Shown: positions 5,709 through 13,857 of the stretch, piece after piece
Numbering within the stretch: the first letter of the stretch is position 1
Layout: every line of letters begins with the position of its first letter
Source: an uncultured Clostridia bacterium
GTDB lineage: Bacteria > Bacillota_A > Clostridia > Christensenellales > CAG-138
Reading direction: 5' to 3'
Length of the DNA: 15,252 nucleotides
Assembly (NCBI GenBank): GCA_946623765.1
Contig: CAMORL010000025.1
Coordinates: 1 to 15,252, forward strand
Program-made: the position numbers and the translations under genes
The notes under the pieces: model-generated
What the model saw: only the letters and a program-made list of their open reading frames with translations
Told to the model about the DNA's origin: nothing
Databases searched by the model: none

Positions 5709-8054
5709 ATGTGCGAGCAAAAAGCCATCCGAACCTATCACAGTCTTTATCGCCGACGCCGCAGTCGGCGTTTTTTGTGTGTTTTGTTTCTTCTGGTCTT
5801 CACGCCGGTTCTTGTGGGAGGCGTCTGGCTGTTTTCGCAGGACGCCTGGCATGCGCTGGATCTCGAAAAGATCTATTCGTCCGAAGAAACGCTTCTCATC
5901 ACGGACCGCAGCGGCGACGTCGTGTCCCGGCTCTATCTGCATGAAAACCGGGTTTCTGTCAGCGCGGACACCCTTCCTGCGCATGTGAAAAACGCGTTTC
6001 TTGCCGCCGAGGACGCGCGGTTCTATTCGCATCCCGGTTTCGACCTGATCCGCATTGCAGGCGCGGCGCTCAACGATCTCAAAGCGGGATCGTACGTCGA
6101 AGGCGCAAGCACGGTCACGCAGCAGCTCATCAAGCTCACGCATCTGTCCGCCGAGAAAACACTGAACCGCAAGGTCGATGAAGCAATTCTCTCCTACCGT
6201 CTCGAACAGATTTTATCAAAGGACGAAATACTGACCTGCTACCTGAATCGCGTCTATTTCGGCGGCGGATATTACGGCATCGAAGCGGCGGCGGAAGGAT
6301 ACTTCGGCGTGCATGCAAGCGAGCTGTCGCTCGCGCAAAGCGCACTTTTGGCAGGCGTTCTGAAATCTCCCGCGACCTATGCGCCGCACCTGCGTCCGGA
6401 AGCCTCCGTCGGCCGCCGCGGCGTAATCCTCGATCTGATGGCTGAATACGGCATGGTCTCCGCGGAAGAAGCGGCGCAGGCAAAAGCCGAACCGCTCGTT
6501 CTGGTCGCCGATACGCAGAAGCAGAAGCACGGCTCCTATATCGATCTTGCGATCACCGAAGCCGCAAGGCTCCTCGATTGTGATTTCGATACGCTGCTGA
6601 CCCGGGGACTGACGGTCGAAACCGCCATGGATCCCGAAGCGCAGCGCATCGCGGAAACGGCGTTTCAAAACGACGCGTATTTTCCGACGTACGGGGACGA
6701 ATCCTGCGAAGGCGCATTCGTGCTGATCGATGCAAAGACGGGCGGCGTTTGTGCGATCATGGGCGGCCGCGACGATTCGGCTGCGCTCGGTTTCAACCGT
6801 GCAACGCGCATCCGGAGACAGCCCGGCAGCGCGATCAAGCCGATTCTCGTCTATGCACCGGCGCTCGAAGCCGGATATACGGCGGCGTCCATGCTGCTTG
6901 ACGACGCGACCGATTTCGGCGATTATACGCCGAAGAATGCCAACGGACGCTATGCCGGATGGATCACGATGCGCGAAGCCGTGACGAGATCCCTGAATCT
7001 TCCCGCCGTCTCGCTGTTTCGCGAGCTCGGCGTTTCCCGCTGCAAAGCATTTGCCGCACGGTTCGGTATTCCCTTTGACATCCGCGACAATTCGCTGACG
7101 CTCGCGCTCGGCGGGTTCACCTACGGCGTATCGCCGTACCGGCTCTGCGGCGCGTATGCCGCACTCGCTTCCGGCGGAATCTACCGCACGCCGTACGTCG
7201 TGACGCGCATCACCGACCGGGCGGGTACCGAACTCTATCGCTGCAGTCCGGATGAAATGCGCGTCATGTCCGAGGGGAACGCCTTCATCCTCACATCGCT
7301 TCTGAAAAGCGTCGCGCAAAACGGCACGGCGAGCCTCCTCTCCTCTCTTCCCGTTTCGCTTGCGGCAAAGACCGGAACCGTCGGCGACGAAACCGGCAAC
7401 CGCGATATCTGGCTTGCCTGCTACAATCCGGATTATGCCGCCGTCGTGTGGATGGGCTTTGACGACGCGGAAAACGGGCGATGCCTGCCGAAGGATTGCG
7501 GGGGCGGGACCTACCCTGCCATGCTGCTTTCCGAGGTCTTTTCCTCGCTGTACCGGGATCGGTCCGAGCCGGACTTCTCCGTTCCGGACTGCATCGTTCG
7601 CATACCGCTTGACCGCGTAACGCTGAAAACCGAGCATCTTCCCGTCATTGCAACCGGGCTGACGCCGATCGACGAGACGATTTCGGAATACTTCGTACGC
7701 GGCACGGAACCGAAAGCCGTGTCCGAATATTGGCAGCTTCCGGATCCGCCTGTCGACCTTGCAGCCGCCGTGAACGGCGATTCCGTCGAAATCACGTTTA
7801 CGCCGCCCTCCCGCTATATGAATTACCGGCTTTATCGCGAGGATGCCGACGGATTCTCGGTTTTGATCGCGACCTTCGAAAGCCCGGTCTATCCGATCCG
7901 CTACGTTGACCCCGTCGAGCAGCTGAACGGCGTATATGCCTACTATGTCGTGCCTGTTCATCCCGCGCTCCTTTCCGACGGAGCGCCGCTCTGCGGCCGT
8001 GCAAGTGCAAAGCAAACCGTATCCTTTTGGCGTTCGATCGTCCTTTCACCGTAA
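5709..8054 (+). CDS. Class A penicillin-binding protein (PBP1A-type) with C-terminal FN3-like domain
   Basis: 781 residues. An Arg-rich cytoplasmic tail (15-21) and membrane anchor (22-43) precede a GT51 glycosyltransferase domain (about 60-250). That domain has AAEDARFYSHPG with catalytic E101, then GASTVTQQLIK and RVYFGGGYYGIEAAAEGYFG. The transpeptidase domain (about 330-630) has S374-A-I-K377, S428-L-N430 and K554-T-G, all intact. It should therefore polymerise lipid II and cross-link glycan outside the membrane. Residues about 680-765 resemble a fibronectin type III domain, seen in some clostridial class A PBPs. The ATG at 5709 has no strong ribosome site; earlier in-frame sequence overlaps the membrane-protein gene and does not look like a PBP. 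A terminator-like hairpin lies at codons 15-23. Confidence 0.95.
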   Translation: MCEQKAIRTYHSLYRRRRSRRFLCVLFLLVFTPVLVGGVWLFSQDAWHALDLEKIYSSEETLLITDRSGDVVSRLYLHENRVSVSADTLPAHVKNAFLAAEDARFYSHPGFDLIRIAGAALNDLKAGSYVEGASTVTQQLIKLTHLSAEKTLNRKVDEAILSYRLEQILSKDEILTCYLNRVYFGGGYYGIEAAAEGYFGVHASELSLAQSALLAGVLKSPATYAPHLRPEASVGRRGVILDLMAEYGMVSAEEAAQAKAEPLVLVADTQKQKHGSYIDLAITEAARLLDCDFDTLLTRGLTVETAMDPEAQRIAETAFQNDAYFPTYGDESCEGAFVLIDAKTGGVCAIMGGRDDSAALGFNRATRIRRQPGSAIKPILVYAPALEAGYTAASMLLDDATDFGDYTPKNANGRYAGWITMREAVTRSLNLPAVSLFRELGVSRCKAFAARFGIPFDIRDNSLTLALGGFTYGVSPYRLCGAYAALASGGIYRTPYVVTRITDRAGTELYRCSPDEMRVMSEGNAFILTSLLKSVAQNGTASLLSSLPVSLAAKTGTVGDETGNRDIWLACYNPDYAAVVWMGFDDAENGRCLPKDCGGGTYPAMLLSEVFSSLYRDRSEPDFSVPDCIVRIPLDRVTLKTEHLPVIATGLTPIDETISEYFVRGTEPKAVSEYWQLPDPPVDLAAAVNGDSVEITFTPPSRYMNYRLYREDADGFSVLIATFESPVYPIRYVDPVEQLNGVYAYYVVPVHPALLSDGAPLCGRASAKQTVSFWRSIVLSP
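5751..5776 (+). terminator. Terminator-like hairpin inside the PBP reading frame
   Basis: CGCCGAC (5751-5757), a 6-base loop and GTCGGCG (5764-5770) are followed at once by six T, the form of an intrinsic terminator. An alternative 6-bp stem with a CAGT loop ends in the same U-run. It lies about 40 bases into the coding sequence, where the Arg-rich tail meets the membrane helix. It may attenuate the PBP when translation is poor, or be an accident of CGN codons followed by TTT/TTG. Confidence 0.35.
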
Positions 8055-8079
8055 AAATTAACAGTTTGAAAATCGAAGG

Positions 8080-8108
8080 TTGACGAAAGAGCGAATTTAT
8101 ATTATATT
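8080..8108 (+). promoter_or_regulatory. Sigma-A-type promoter of the GntR gene
   Basis: TTGACG (8080-8085), a 17-base spacer and TATATT (8103-8108) form a near-consensus vegetative promoter in an AT-rich intergenic region. Transcription should start near 8115, giving a leader of about 50 bases. The regulator is therefore expressed separately from the PBP operon. Confidence 0.7.
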
Positions 8109-8162
8109 ATAAGAGGGTAATAATCAATTGTTGCCGCAATTTTTATATGGAGAGTGAGAATT

Positions 8163-8831
8163 ATGGATTACAAGGCACTTGCAGCCAACGTTGAAAACCG
8201 TGAAGGATTCGGAACGCAAGAGTGGGTATATCGCGTTCTTCGTGCAGGTATCGTCAACGGTGCGCTCCCCGGCGGTATGCAGCTGAAGCAGGATGAGATC
8301 TCGGCTGCATTGAACGTCAGTCACATTCCGGTAAGAGAAGCACTGCGTCAGCTGGAGGCGCAGCAGCTTGTGACGATCCACGCAAATCGCGGCGCGACGG
8401 TCACCGAGCTTTCGCGGGAAATGCTGATCAACACCATGCAGGTCCGTGCGGCGATCTCCGTTGCAACGCTTGCCGTTGCCGTTCCGCGTATGACCGACGA
8501 GGACTTCGCCCTGCTCGACAGCATTCTGGAGGAGCAGCGCAAAACGTCCGATCTGATCCCGACCGAGAATCTGAACCTTCGTTTTCATGAAGCATTGACC
8601 GCGAAAGCGAACAATCCCGTTGCGGACATGCTGATGGAGATCATCCATGCAAATATCGACCGCTATCTGCGCTCCGGCTTCTACGGCGACGCCGCCGAAC
8701 GCGAGGTTTCCGTGGTCGAGCATGAAAAGATCCTCGCTGCCTGCAAAGCACGCAATGTCGATGAGGCGGTCAAACTGCTGCAGGCGCACATTATGGACGC
8801 CGCAGCGCTGATCCCGGAAACCGTTCTCTGA
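8163..8831 (+). CDS. GntR-family transcriptional regulator, FCD subfamily
   Basis: 222 residues. Residues about 19-80 form a winged helix-turn-helix of GntR type, with GALPGGMQLKQDEISAAL and then HIPVREALRQLEAQQLV. Residues about 86-212 form the all-helical FCD effector domain, with the usual metal- or ligand-binding histidines at H142 (FHEAL), H187 (VEHEKI) and H209 (LQAHI). FCD regulators usually respond to a carboxylate or sugar acid; neither ligand nor target is evident, since no catabolic gene is adjacent. ATG 8163 is chosen because GGAG (8149-8152) sits 10 bases before it; an in-frame GTG at 8154 is too close to that site. It has its own promoter and terminator. Confidence 0.92.
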   Translation: MDYKALAANVENREGFGTQEWVYRVLRAGIVNGALPGGMQLKQDEISAALNVSHIPVREALRQLEAQQLVTIHANRGATVTELSREMLINTMQVRAAISVATLAVAVPRMTDEDFALLDSILEEQRKTSDLIPTENLNLRFHEALTAKANNPVADMLMEIIHANIDRYLRSGFYGDAAEREVSVVEHEKILAACKARNVDEAVKLLQAHIMDAAALIPETVL

Positions 8832-8846
8832 ATCGAAAAACCACAG

Positions 8847-8874
8847 CAGCCATCCTCGCGGATGGCTGTTTTTT
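8847..8874. terminator. Strong intrinsic terminator between convergent transcripts
   Basis: A perfect 9-bp stem (CAGCCATCC at 8847-8855 with GGATGGCTG at 8860-8868) has a 4-base loop and six T on the plus strand. On the minus strand the stem is followed by TGGTTTTTC, so it can also end the germination operon coming from the right. The stop of the small membrane-protein gene lies within the T-run. Confidence 0.9.
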
Positions 8875-9043
8875 ACGGCAATTTCAGAAATTCCCACAGC
8901 AGAATGCCTGCGGCGGAAAGCACCGAAAGCAACAGGAGCAGGATTGCGATCGCCTGTCCGGAGCGCTTCTTTCGCATGCTGTGATAAAAATACAGCGTTC
9001 CGTAACCGATCGGAATCAGCAGCAGTGCAAGATAAAGCATCAT
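8873..9043 (-). CDS. Small two-helix membrane protein, candidate germinant-receptor D subunit
   Basis: 56 residues: a first hydrophobic helix (about 2-20), a basic loop HSMRKKRSGQ, and a second helix (about 30-52). The ATG at 9043 lies 4 bases after the GerC stop and 7 bases after GGAG (9054-9051), so it is a real, translationally linked gene despite its size. Small two-helix D proteins encoded with gerA-type operons are known in Bacillus and modulate receptor function. Placement directly after gerC, size and topology fit that class, but I cannot confirm homology from sequence this short. It is the last gene before the bidirectional terminator. Confidence 0.75.
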   Translation of the reverse strand: MMLYLALLLIPIGYGTLYFYHSMRKKRSGQAIAILLLLLSVLSAAGILLWEFLKLP

Positions 9044-9047
9044 GACG

Positions 9048-10199
9048 TCACTCCGTTCCCGGATCATGCGGACGCTGCGACAGCATTACGTTCACCCGGA
9101 ACGTGACCGTCATCGCGCGATAATCCGCGTCCCAATCGTATGCTTCCCATTCCTCAGCCGATTTGAATCGCTTCACCTGCAGGCCTCCGAACCCCATTGC
9201 ATCGCTGCCGACGCGCTGCAGAGCTTCGAAAACCGCCGAAAGCTCCGTTTCCAGCTGTTCCTCCAGAAACGATCTGAGCGCATCGCTCTCCATCGAAATC
9301 ATCTCCGGTTCAAGAAGATCGGCTTCCAAAAAAAGTTCCGCCGACGCATGCGTCCCCCTCCCTTTCCGGTTCGGCGCACGCATCCTGTAAAACACCGCGG
9401 TGATCGGTTGTCCGTCCGGCAGCACAAAGCGCATTTCGCCGCGTTCGAATGCGCCGGTTACCATCAGCACCTCCATCGTATGCCGACCGTCCAGAACCCC
9501 GACCATGCGATCGCCCCGGAACACCGCGCTGCCAGCGATCGAGGTTTTCAGAATGCTTTCCGTCAGCAGAGAACCGCCGGTTTGCGGATAGGCTTCGTTT
9601 CCTACAAGGTCCTCCGTAAGCCCGTATTCGGTTACGCCGGCATAGGCAAGCATCGCGTCGAAACGCTTGTCCCGGACCGCTTCGCGATAAGTTCCGTACC
9701 CGGTATCCGCCGCCGTTCCGGATGTTCTCATCAGCTCTCCCGCCGTCGTTTTGATCTTCCTGAGCGACGGATCGCCCTCCGAGATCCATCCTTCGAACAC
9801 CTCGCGGATCGGATCTCTCGAAACGACGACGCGCAGATTATGCCAGAGGTCCGTCTTCTCGAACGCAAAATTCAAAAAGTCCGTCTGTCCGCCGTTCCTT
9901 GCAAGATCTTCGCCGATCGCAAGAAGAGATGTGCGTGAAAAGCTCAGCCTGCTCGGATAGGCGGCGTTCAGCGTTTCATACGCTTCGGAAAACGAACGTG
10001 CCTCGGCAGAAATGACCCGGTTTTCCACCTTGGTCTCCTCCGAGCCGTTCGGAACCGAAACGAGCATGGTCACGAGGTACGGCATCGTCGAGCCGCGCTC
10101 CACGCCGACGTTCAGCACGTAGGCGTATTCATCGATGTTCTTTGACTGCATGCACCCGCAAAGATACACCAGGCACAAAAGAATCAGGATACGGCGCAC
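9048..10199 (-). CDS. gerAC: Ger(x)C-family spore germination lipoprotein
   Basis: 383 residues. The N-terminus RRILILLCLVYLCGC is a lipoprotein signal with the modified Cys at residue 16. DEYAYVLNVGVERG and the following strands match the Ger(x)C N-terminal domain, and the C-terminal half (from about 200) matches the GerAC C-terminal domain. It should sit on the outer face of the inner spore membrane as the C subunit of a GerA-type receptor. GTG 10199 is chosen because GGAGG (10212-10208) lies 8 bases upstream and the lipoprotein signal starts there. The gene overlaps the permease gene by 16 bases and is followed by the small membrane-protein gene. Which GerA-type paralogue (gerA, gerB, gerK) it is closest to cannot be told. 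Confidence 0.92.
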   Translation of the reverse strand: MRRILILLCLVYLCGCMQSKNIDEYAYVLNVGVERGSTMPYLVTMLVSVPNGSEETKVENRVISAEARSFSEAYETLNAAYPSRLSFSRTSLLAIGEDLARNGGQTDFLNFAFEKTDLWHNLRVVVSRDPIREVFEGWISEGDPSLRKIKTTAGELMRTSGTAADTGYGTYREAVRDKRFDAMLAYAGVTEYGLTEDLVGNEAYPQTGGSLLTESILKTSIAGSAVFRGDRMVGVLDGRHTMEVLMVTGAFERGEMRFVLPDGQPITAVFYRMRAPNRKGRGTHASAELFLEADLLEPEMISMESDALRSFLEEQLETELSAVFEALQRVGSDAMGFGGLQVKRFKSAEEWEAYDWDADYRAMTVTFRVNVMLSQRPHDPGTE

Positions 10200-11272
10200 G
10201 TTGTTTTCCTCCGTTTCTTCAAAAGGATCAGCGGTACCGGTATGCCGATCAGCATCCACGCGTCCCGATACAGACGTTCCCGCACGGCGAACGTCGCAAA
10301 GTTGTCATACTGCAGTACCAGAATCAGCGTCACGGCAAGCGCCGGAACGCACAGCGCGACAGGCCGCGCATCCCGTACGCGAAACGTCCGGCAAAACAGC
10401 AGACACGCGGCATAAAGATAGAACGCCGCGCAGAGAATCGCTCCCGACAGCCACAGAAACAGGACCGCGCGATCGAGCCGGAGCGTCGGGTTTTCGGCGC
10501 GTACCTCCACGAGCATCCGGTAAAACGGCGCGGACATTTCCCGCAGTTCGGAATACGGAAACATCAACGCAAGCGCGAACAGCGCCGCCGCGGCAAGCAA
10601 ACCGCCTGCGATTGTACCGATCCGTCCCGCCGTGCGCATTGCCATCCGGTCCTGCGTGCCCTCCCCGACGCACAACAGTGCAAGCAGCGGCGCGGCCGCG
10701 CGAAGCTGGGCGTTCCCAATCTGGGACATCAGCCGGAAAGGATTGCCGATCGGGACCGGAAAGATGCGGTCGACCCGGTATTCTCCGATCCCCGAAACCA
10801 GCGCGGCGAGGATCGAAAGGAGCAGGATCGGCAGTAATACGCGCGCCGTCCGCACAATCGTCTCCGCGCCGAGTGCGGTCAGCAGAAACAGACACGGCAG
10901 CAGATACAGACACACGGCAACCTGCCTGGACCCTGCAAAAACGAACTCCGTCACGGTCAGAAGAAAGCTCTCGAGCGGAAGCATCGCCGCGAGCAAAAGC
11001 GCAAGCATCAACGGCACGGCAAGCGTCTTTTTGAGACGCGAATCGCCGATCAGAGCGGAAAGATCGCTGCCGCCGCGTATGCGCAGCGCCCACACCGCCG
11101 CTTCGAACAGCAGCAATGCCTGTATGGCGGCAACGATCTCCGTCAGCCACGACGCGTTTCCCTGTCCGAACAGCGTGCGGCAGTCGAAAGAAAAGCATCC
11201 CCCGAAAAAGGTACAAAGCAGCACGATCGCCGCGGTCTCCTGTTTTCCGAACGCACCGAGCCGAAGGTTCAT
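10184..11272 (-). CDS. gerAB: GerAB-type spore germination permease
   Basis: 362 residues, the normal length for the GerAB/ArcD/ProY family of the APC superfamily, with about ten hydrophobic segments. It is the B subunit of the germinant receptor, which in characterised receptors binds the amino acid or related germinant. EYRVDRIFPVPIGNPFRLM in the middle is typical of the family. ATG 11272 is chosen because AAGGAGG (11284-11278) lies 5 bases upstream; it overlaps the gerA stop as ATGA, so the genes are coupled. The ligand is not predictable by eye. Confidence 0.93.
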   Translation of the reverse strand: MNLRLGAFGKQETAAIVLLCTFFGGCFSFDCRTLFGQGNASWLTEIVAAIQALLLFEAAVWALRIRGGSDLSALIGDSRLKKTLAVPLMLALLLAAMLPLESFLLTVTEFVFAGSRQVAVCLYLLPCLFLLTALGAETIVRTARVLLPILLLSILAALVSGIGEYRVDRIFPVPIGNPFRLMSQIGNAQLRAAAPLLALLCVGEGTQDRMAMRTAGRIGTIAGGLLAAAALFALALMFPYSELREMSAPFYRMLVEVRAENPTLRLDRAVLFLWLSGAILCAAFYLYAACLLFCRTFRVRDARPVALCVPALAVTLILVLQYDNFATFAVRERLYRDAWMLIGIPVPLILLKKRRKTTCAVS

Positions 11273-12861
11273 GTGCGCCTCCTTTTCGGATTCATCCAAT
11301 CCGTCGTGCCCGCGGTGTTTTTAAGACGCGTCCGGAACAGCAGATGTTCACGGTGCTTTGCAACCGGCGCAAACGGCGTAAAGAACGGTACGCCGAACGA
11401 CTTCGCCGAGCACATCAGAGCCGTTGCGCATAGTCCCGTGACTGTCACGCCCAGCAGCCCCGCAAGCGTCGCCGCGACGCACAGCGCAATGCGGTAGTAC
11501 GCCGTTGCGATCTGCGCGCTGTAATCCGGGATTGCAAAATTGCCGAGCCCCGTCAGCGCGACGATGATGAGAACGACCGTCGATACGATGTTCGCGGACA
11601 CCGCTGCCTGTCCCAAAAGCAGACCGCCGATGATCCCGATCGCGTGACCGATCGCGCCGGGAACGCGCAGCCCCGCCTCCCGCACCAGTTGAAACACCAG
11701 CAGCAGAAAGATCATCTCCATCCACAGCGGCAGAAACACCATCGCGCGGGAAGCGATCACGGTTTCGAGAATTTCGCTCGAAAGCTGTCCCGGATGATGC
11801 AGCGCAAGCGCAAGGAAATATGCCGGAAGATAGGTCGAAAGGATTGCTCCGAGCATGCGGATCATCTGTACGATCGTTCCGATCGGCTGGCGCATGTCGA
11901 GATCCTCTCCGCTCATGAGCAGCGTGCCGACCGTGATCGGCAGCACGCCTGCGATCGGACAGCCCTCCACCAGCAGCGCGATCCGTCCGTCGAGCACGGC
12001 GGACGCCGCACGGTCCGGCCGCTCGGTTTTGAGCATCTGCGGCAGCGGCAGAAAGGTATAGTCCTCGATCAGCTGTTCGATCCGTCCGACGGTGAGCCGC
12101 ATGCTCGTCGAGATTGTGTCGAGCCGCCGCTTCACTTCCTTGAGCAGCGCAGGATTCACCGTGCCGTCGAGATACGCAAGCACGAGTTTCGTTCCGTTCG
12201 TGCCGCCCGCGTCGCGAAACTCGCAGACAAAATCAGGTCGTTTCAGAATGCGCCGCAAAAGCGTCACGTTTGTGCGGATGTTTTCGGTAAACGCTTCCTT
12301 GGGACCGAGGATCGTCATCTCATTCTGCGGCTCGCCGACCGGCCTTGAAACAAAGCCGCGCGTATCGCAGAGAATCGCCGTCTCTGCGCCTTCAAACAGG
12401 ATTGCTGTTCGTCCTTCGAGGATCGCCGACACGACCTCCTCCCGTTTATCGGAACGTTCGGTCTCATACATGGAAAGCGCGTGTTCGCAAAAATACGCAG
12501 GGAGCCGATCCTCCGGTATCCCCGAAACGTCAAGACGAAACGCGGGACGCAGGATGAAATCCGCGATCTTCGTGTCGTCCGCCATGCCGTTCATACTGAC
12601 AACGAGCGCGTCCGTACGTCCGCCGACGCGGATAGCGCGCAGGATGAGATCGGTGTTGATCGACGCGCAGAAGACTTCCGTAAGCCATTTGCGATTGTCT
12701 TTCAGTTTACGGTCGATCCTGCCGGTCTTCGGATGCTGCTTCGCCTTTTCCGTTTTTCTGTGCGCGAAAAATGACGGGGTCCCCTCGGACTCCGTCTCCA
12801 AAAGCTCAAACCGCCGGTACGGCGTATCGAATTGAAACAGGTTCCGGATCGCATTTTTCAT
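11269..12861 (-). CDS. gerAA: GerA-type spore germination receptor protein
   Basis: 530 residues from the ATG at 12861. A large hydrophilic N-terminal half has two sub-domains (about 60-170 and 185-300, with GPKEAFTENIRTN at 186-198). The family motif LPQMLKTERPDR (273-284) leads into a membrane half of several helices (about 305-490), with LVREAGLRVPGAIGHAIGI, IPDYSAQIA and AKSFGVPFFTPFAP. This is the A subunit, which in Bacillus forms the oligomeric channel of the receptor. The exact start is uncertain: a GTG at 12876 would add five residues, and neither has a clear ribosome site. The stop overlaps the gerB start (ATGA). The gene begins 21 to 36 bases after the transferase-fusion gene. Confidence 0.93.
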   Translation of the reverse strand: MKNAIRNLFQFDTPYRRFELLETESEGTPSFFAHRKTEKAKQHPKTGRIDRKLKDNRKWLTEVFCASINTDLILRAIRVGGRTDALVVSMNGMADDTKIADFILRPAFRLDVSGIPEDRLPAYFCEHALSMYETERSDKREEVVSAILEGRTAILFEGAETAILCDTRGFVSRPVGEPQNEMTILGPKEAFTENIRTNVTLLRRILKRPDFVCEFRDAGGTNGTKLVLAYLDGTVNPALLKEVKRRLDTISTSMRLTVGRIEQLIEDYTFLPLPQMLKTERPDRAASAVLDGRIALLVEGCPIAGVLPITVGTLLMSGEDLDMRQPIGTIVQMIRMLGAILSTYLPAYFLALALHHPGQLSSEILETVIASRAMVFLPLWMEMIFLLLVFQLVREAGLRVPGAIGHAIGIIGGLLLGQAAVSANIVSTVVLIIVALTGLGNFAIPDYSAQIATAYYRIALCVAATLAGLLGVTVTGLCATALMCSAKSFGVPFFTPFAPVAKHREHLLFRTRLKNTAGTTDWMNPKRRRT

Positions 12862-12897
12862 GCATTCAGTTTGCACAAAAAGCGACGCCGTTATACC

Positions 12898-13845
12898 TCA
12901 GCGCACACGGCGATAAACCGCCGCATCGATCGTGTTCCCGAAAAGCGCGAAGCTGTTTTCCGCGATCAGCGCGTCCTTCTGTCGGCGCGTCAGTTTCTTG
13001 ATTCGCGCTTCGAGCTGCAGCGCATGCGACCGCGAATCCGTTTCCCACAGCGCGGCGATCGTCTCCGGTCGGAACGCGCGGGTGAATTTTGCACTGCGTT
13101 TCGATCCGCCGTGTTCCGAACGGCGTCGGTCCGGATCGGTCGTGATCCCGGTATAAAGCCGATCGCCCGCACAGCGCAGGATGTAGACCGAATACTGCCG
13201 CGAAGGAAGAATCAGCTCATAATCGCCGCGCGCAGCGATCTCTTCCCCGCGCACTTCAAACACGCGAAGGGTCCCGTTTTTCGCCGCGGAAGAAACCGCA
13301 TATTCCCGATCGCCGATCGTGATCCGGATCGTTTGAATGTCTCTCGACGCTGCGTTCGCGTCGATCGGCGTATGCAGGTTTCTGCTGTCTCGTTTGAACG
13401 CAGCTTCCTTGCGCGTCCACAGCACGGCGATCCGCTGCCCGACGGGGAGTTTCGAAAACAGCTTCTGCTCCTCTTCCGCTGCAATTCTTGAAAGCAGCGC
13501 TTCGCGGTATCGCGCATCTTCAACGGGTTCGATGTCCACGCCGGTTTCGCGATCCGAAACCGCCGCGGCAACGGCGGTTCTGCAATGCGAGATCGATATT
13601 CCGCAGACCGCCGAGACCCACTTGCCGCTTTCGGTCTTTGAGAGTTCTGCGCGCTGTGCATCCAGCCCGAAACTGTGTTTCAGCCCCGCAAGAAGCGTCG
13701 TCCAGGCGATATAACGCTGTGCCCTGATCCTTTCGTCCCGCGTCGCGTCCAGAATCGCCTGCCGTTCCTTCGGAAGAACCTCGCGGTATTCCGGCGTTTC
13801 CGGGATCTGTGCGATATAGAGATATACGGTTCCGTTCGTTTGCAT
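12898..13845 (-). CDS. 4'-phosphopantetheinyl transferase fused to a GIY-YIG endonuclease-like domain
   Basis: 315 residues in one unbroken frame. Residues about 1-210 are a Sfp/AcpT-like 4'-phosphopantetheinyl transferase: SISHCRTAVAAAVS (S86, H87), GVDIE with Mg-binding D104 and E106, and WTRKEAAFK with K146-E147. It should transfer phosphopantetheine from CoA to carrier proteins. Residues about 217-300 are a GIY-YIG domain of the small UPF0213/YhbQ type: SVYILRCAGDRLYTGITTDP, Arg 240-242, H245 and the putative catalytic E279 in LEARIKKL. Key residues of both halves look intact. The ATG is 12 bases after the lipase stop, with a weak AGG site. Both domains are common alone; I do not know of this pair as a standard fusion. 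Confidence 0.85.
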   Translation of the reverse strand: MQTNGTVYLYIAQIPETPEYREVLPKERQAILDATRDERIRAQRYIAWTTLLAGLKHSFGLDAQRAELSKTESGKWVSAVCGISISHCRTAVAAAVSDRETGVDIEPVEDARYREALLSRIAAEEEQKLFSKLPVGQRIAVLWTRKEAAFKRDSRNLHTPIDANAASRDIQTIRITIGDREYAVSSAAKNGTLRVFEVRGEEIAARGDYELILPSRQYSVYILRCAGDRLYTGITTDPDRRRSEHGGSKRSAKFTRAFRPETIAALWETDSRSHALQLEARIKKLTRRQKDALIAENSFALFGNTIDAAVYRRVR

Positions 13846-13857
13846 ACGTGCCTGTTT

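Noticed and set aside
6216..8015. Open frame of 599 codons on the minus strand, antisense to the PBP gene
   Set aside because: It is an antisense frame kept open by the GC-rich codon use of the PBP gene. Its product is Arg/His-rich and shows no family motif, while the opposite strand encodes a complete PBP.
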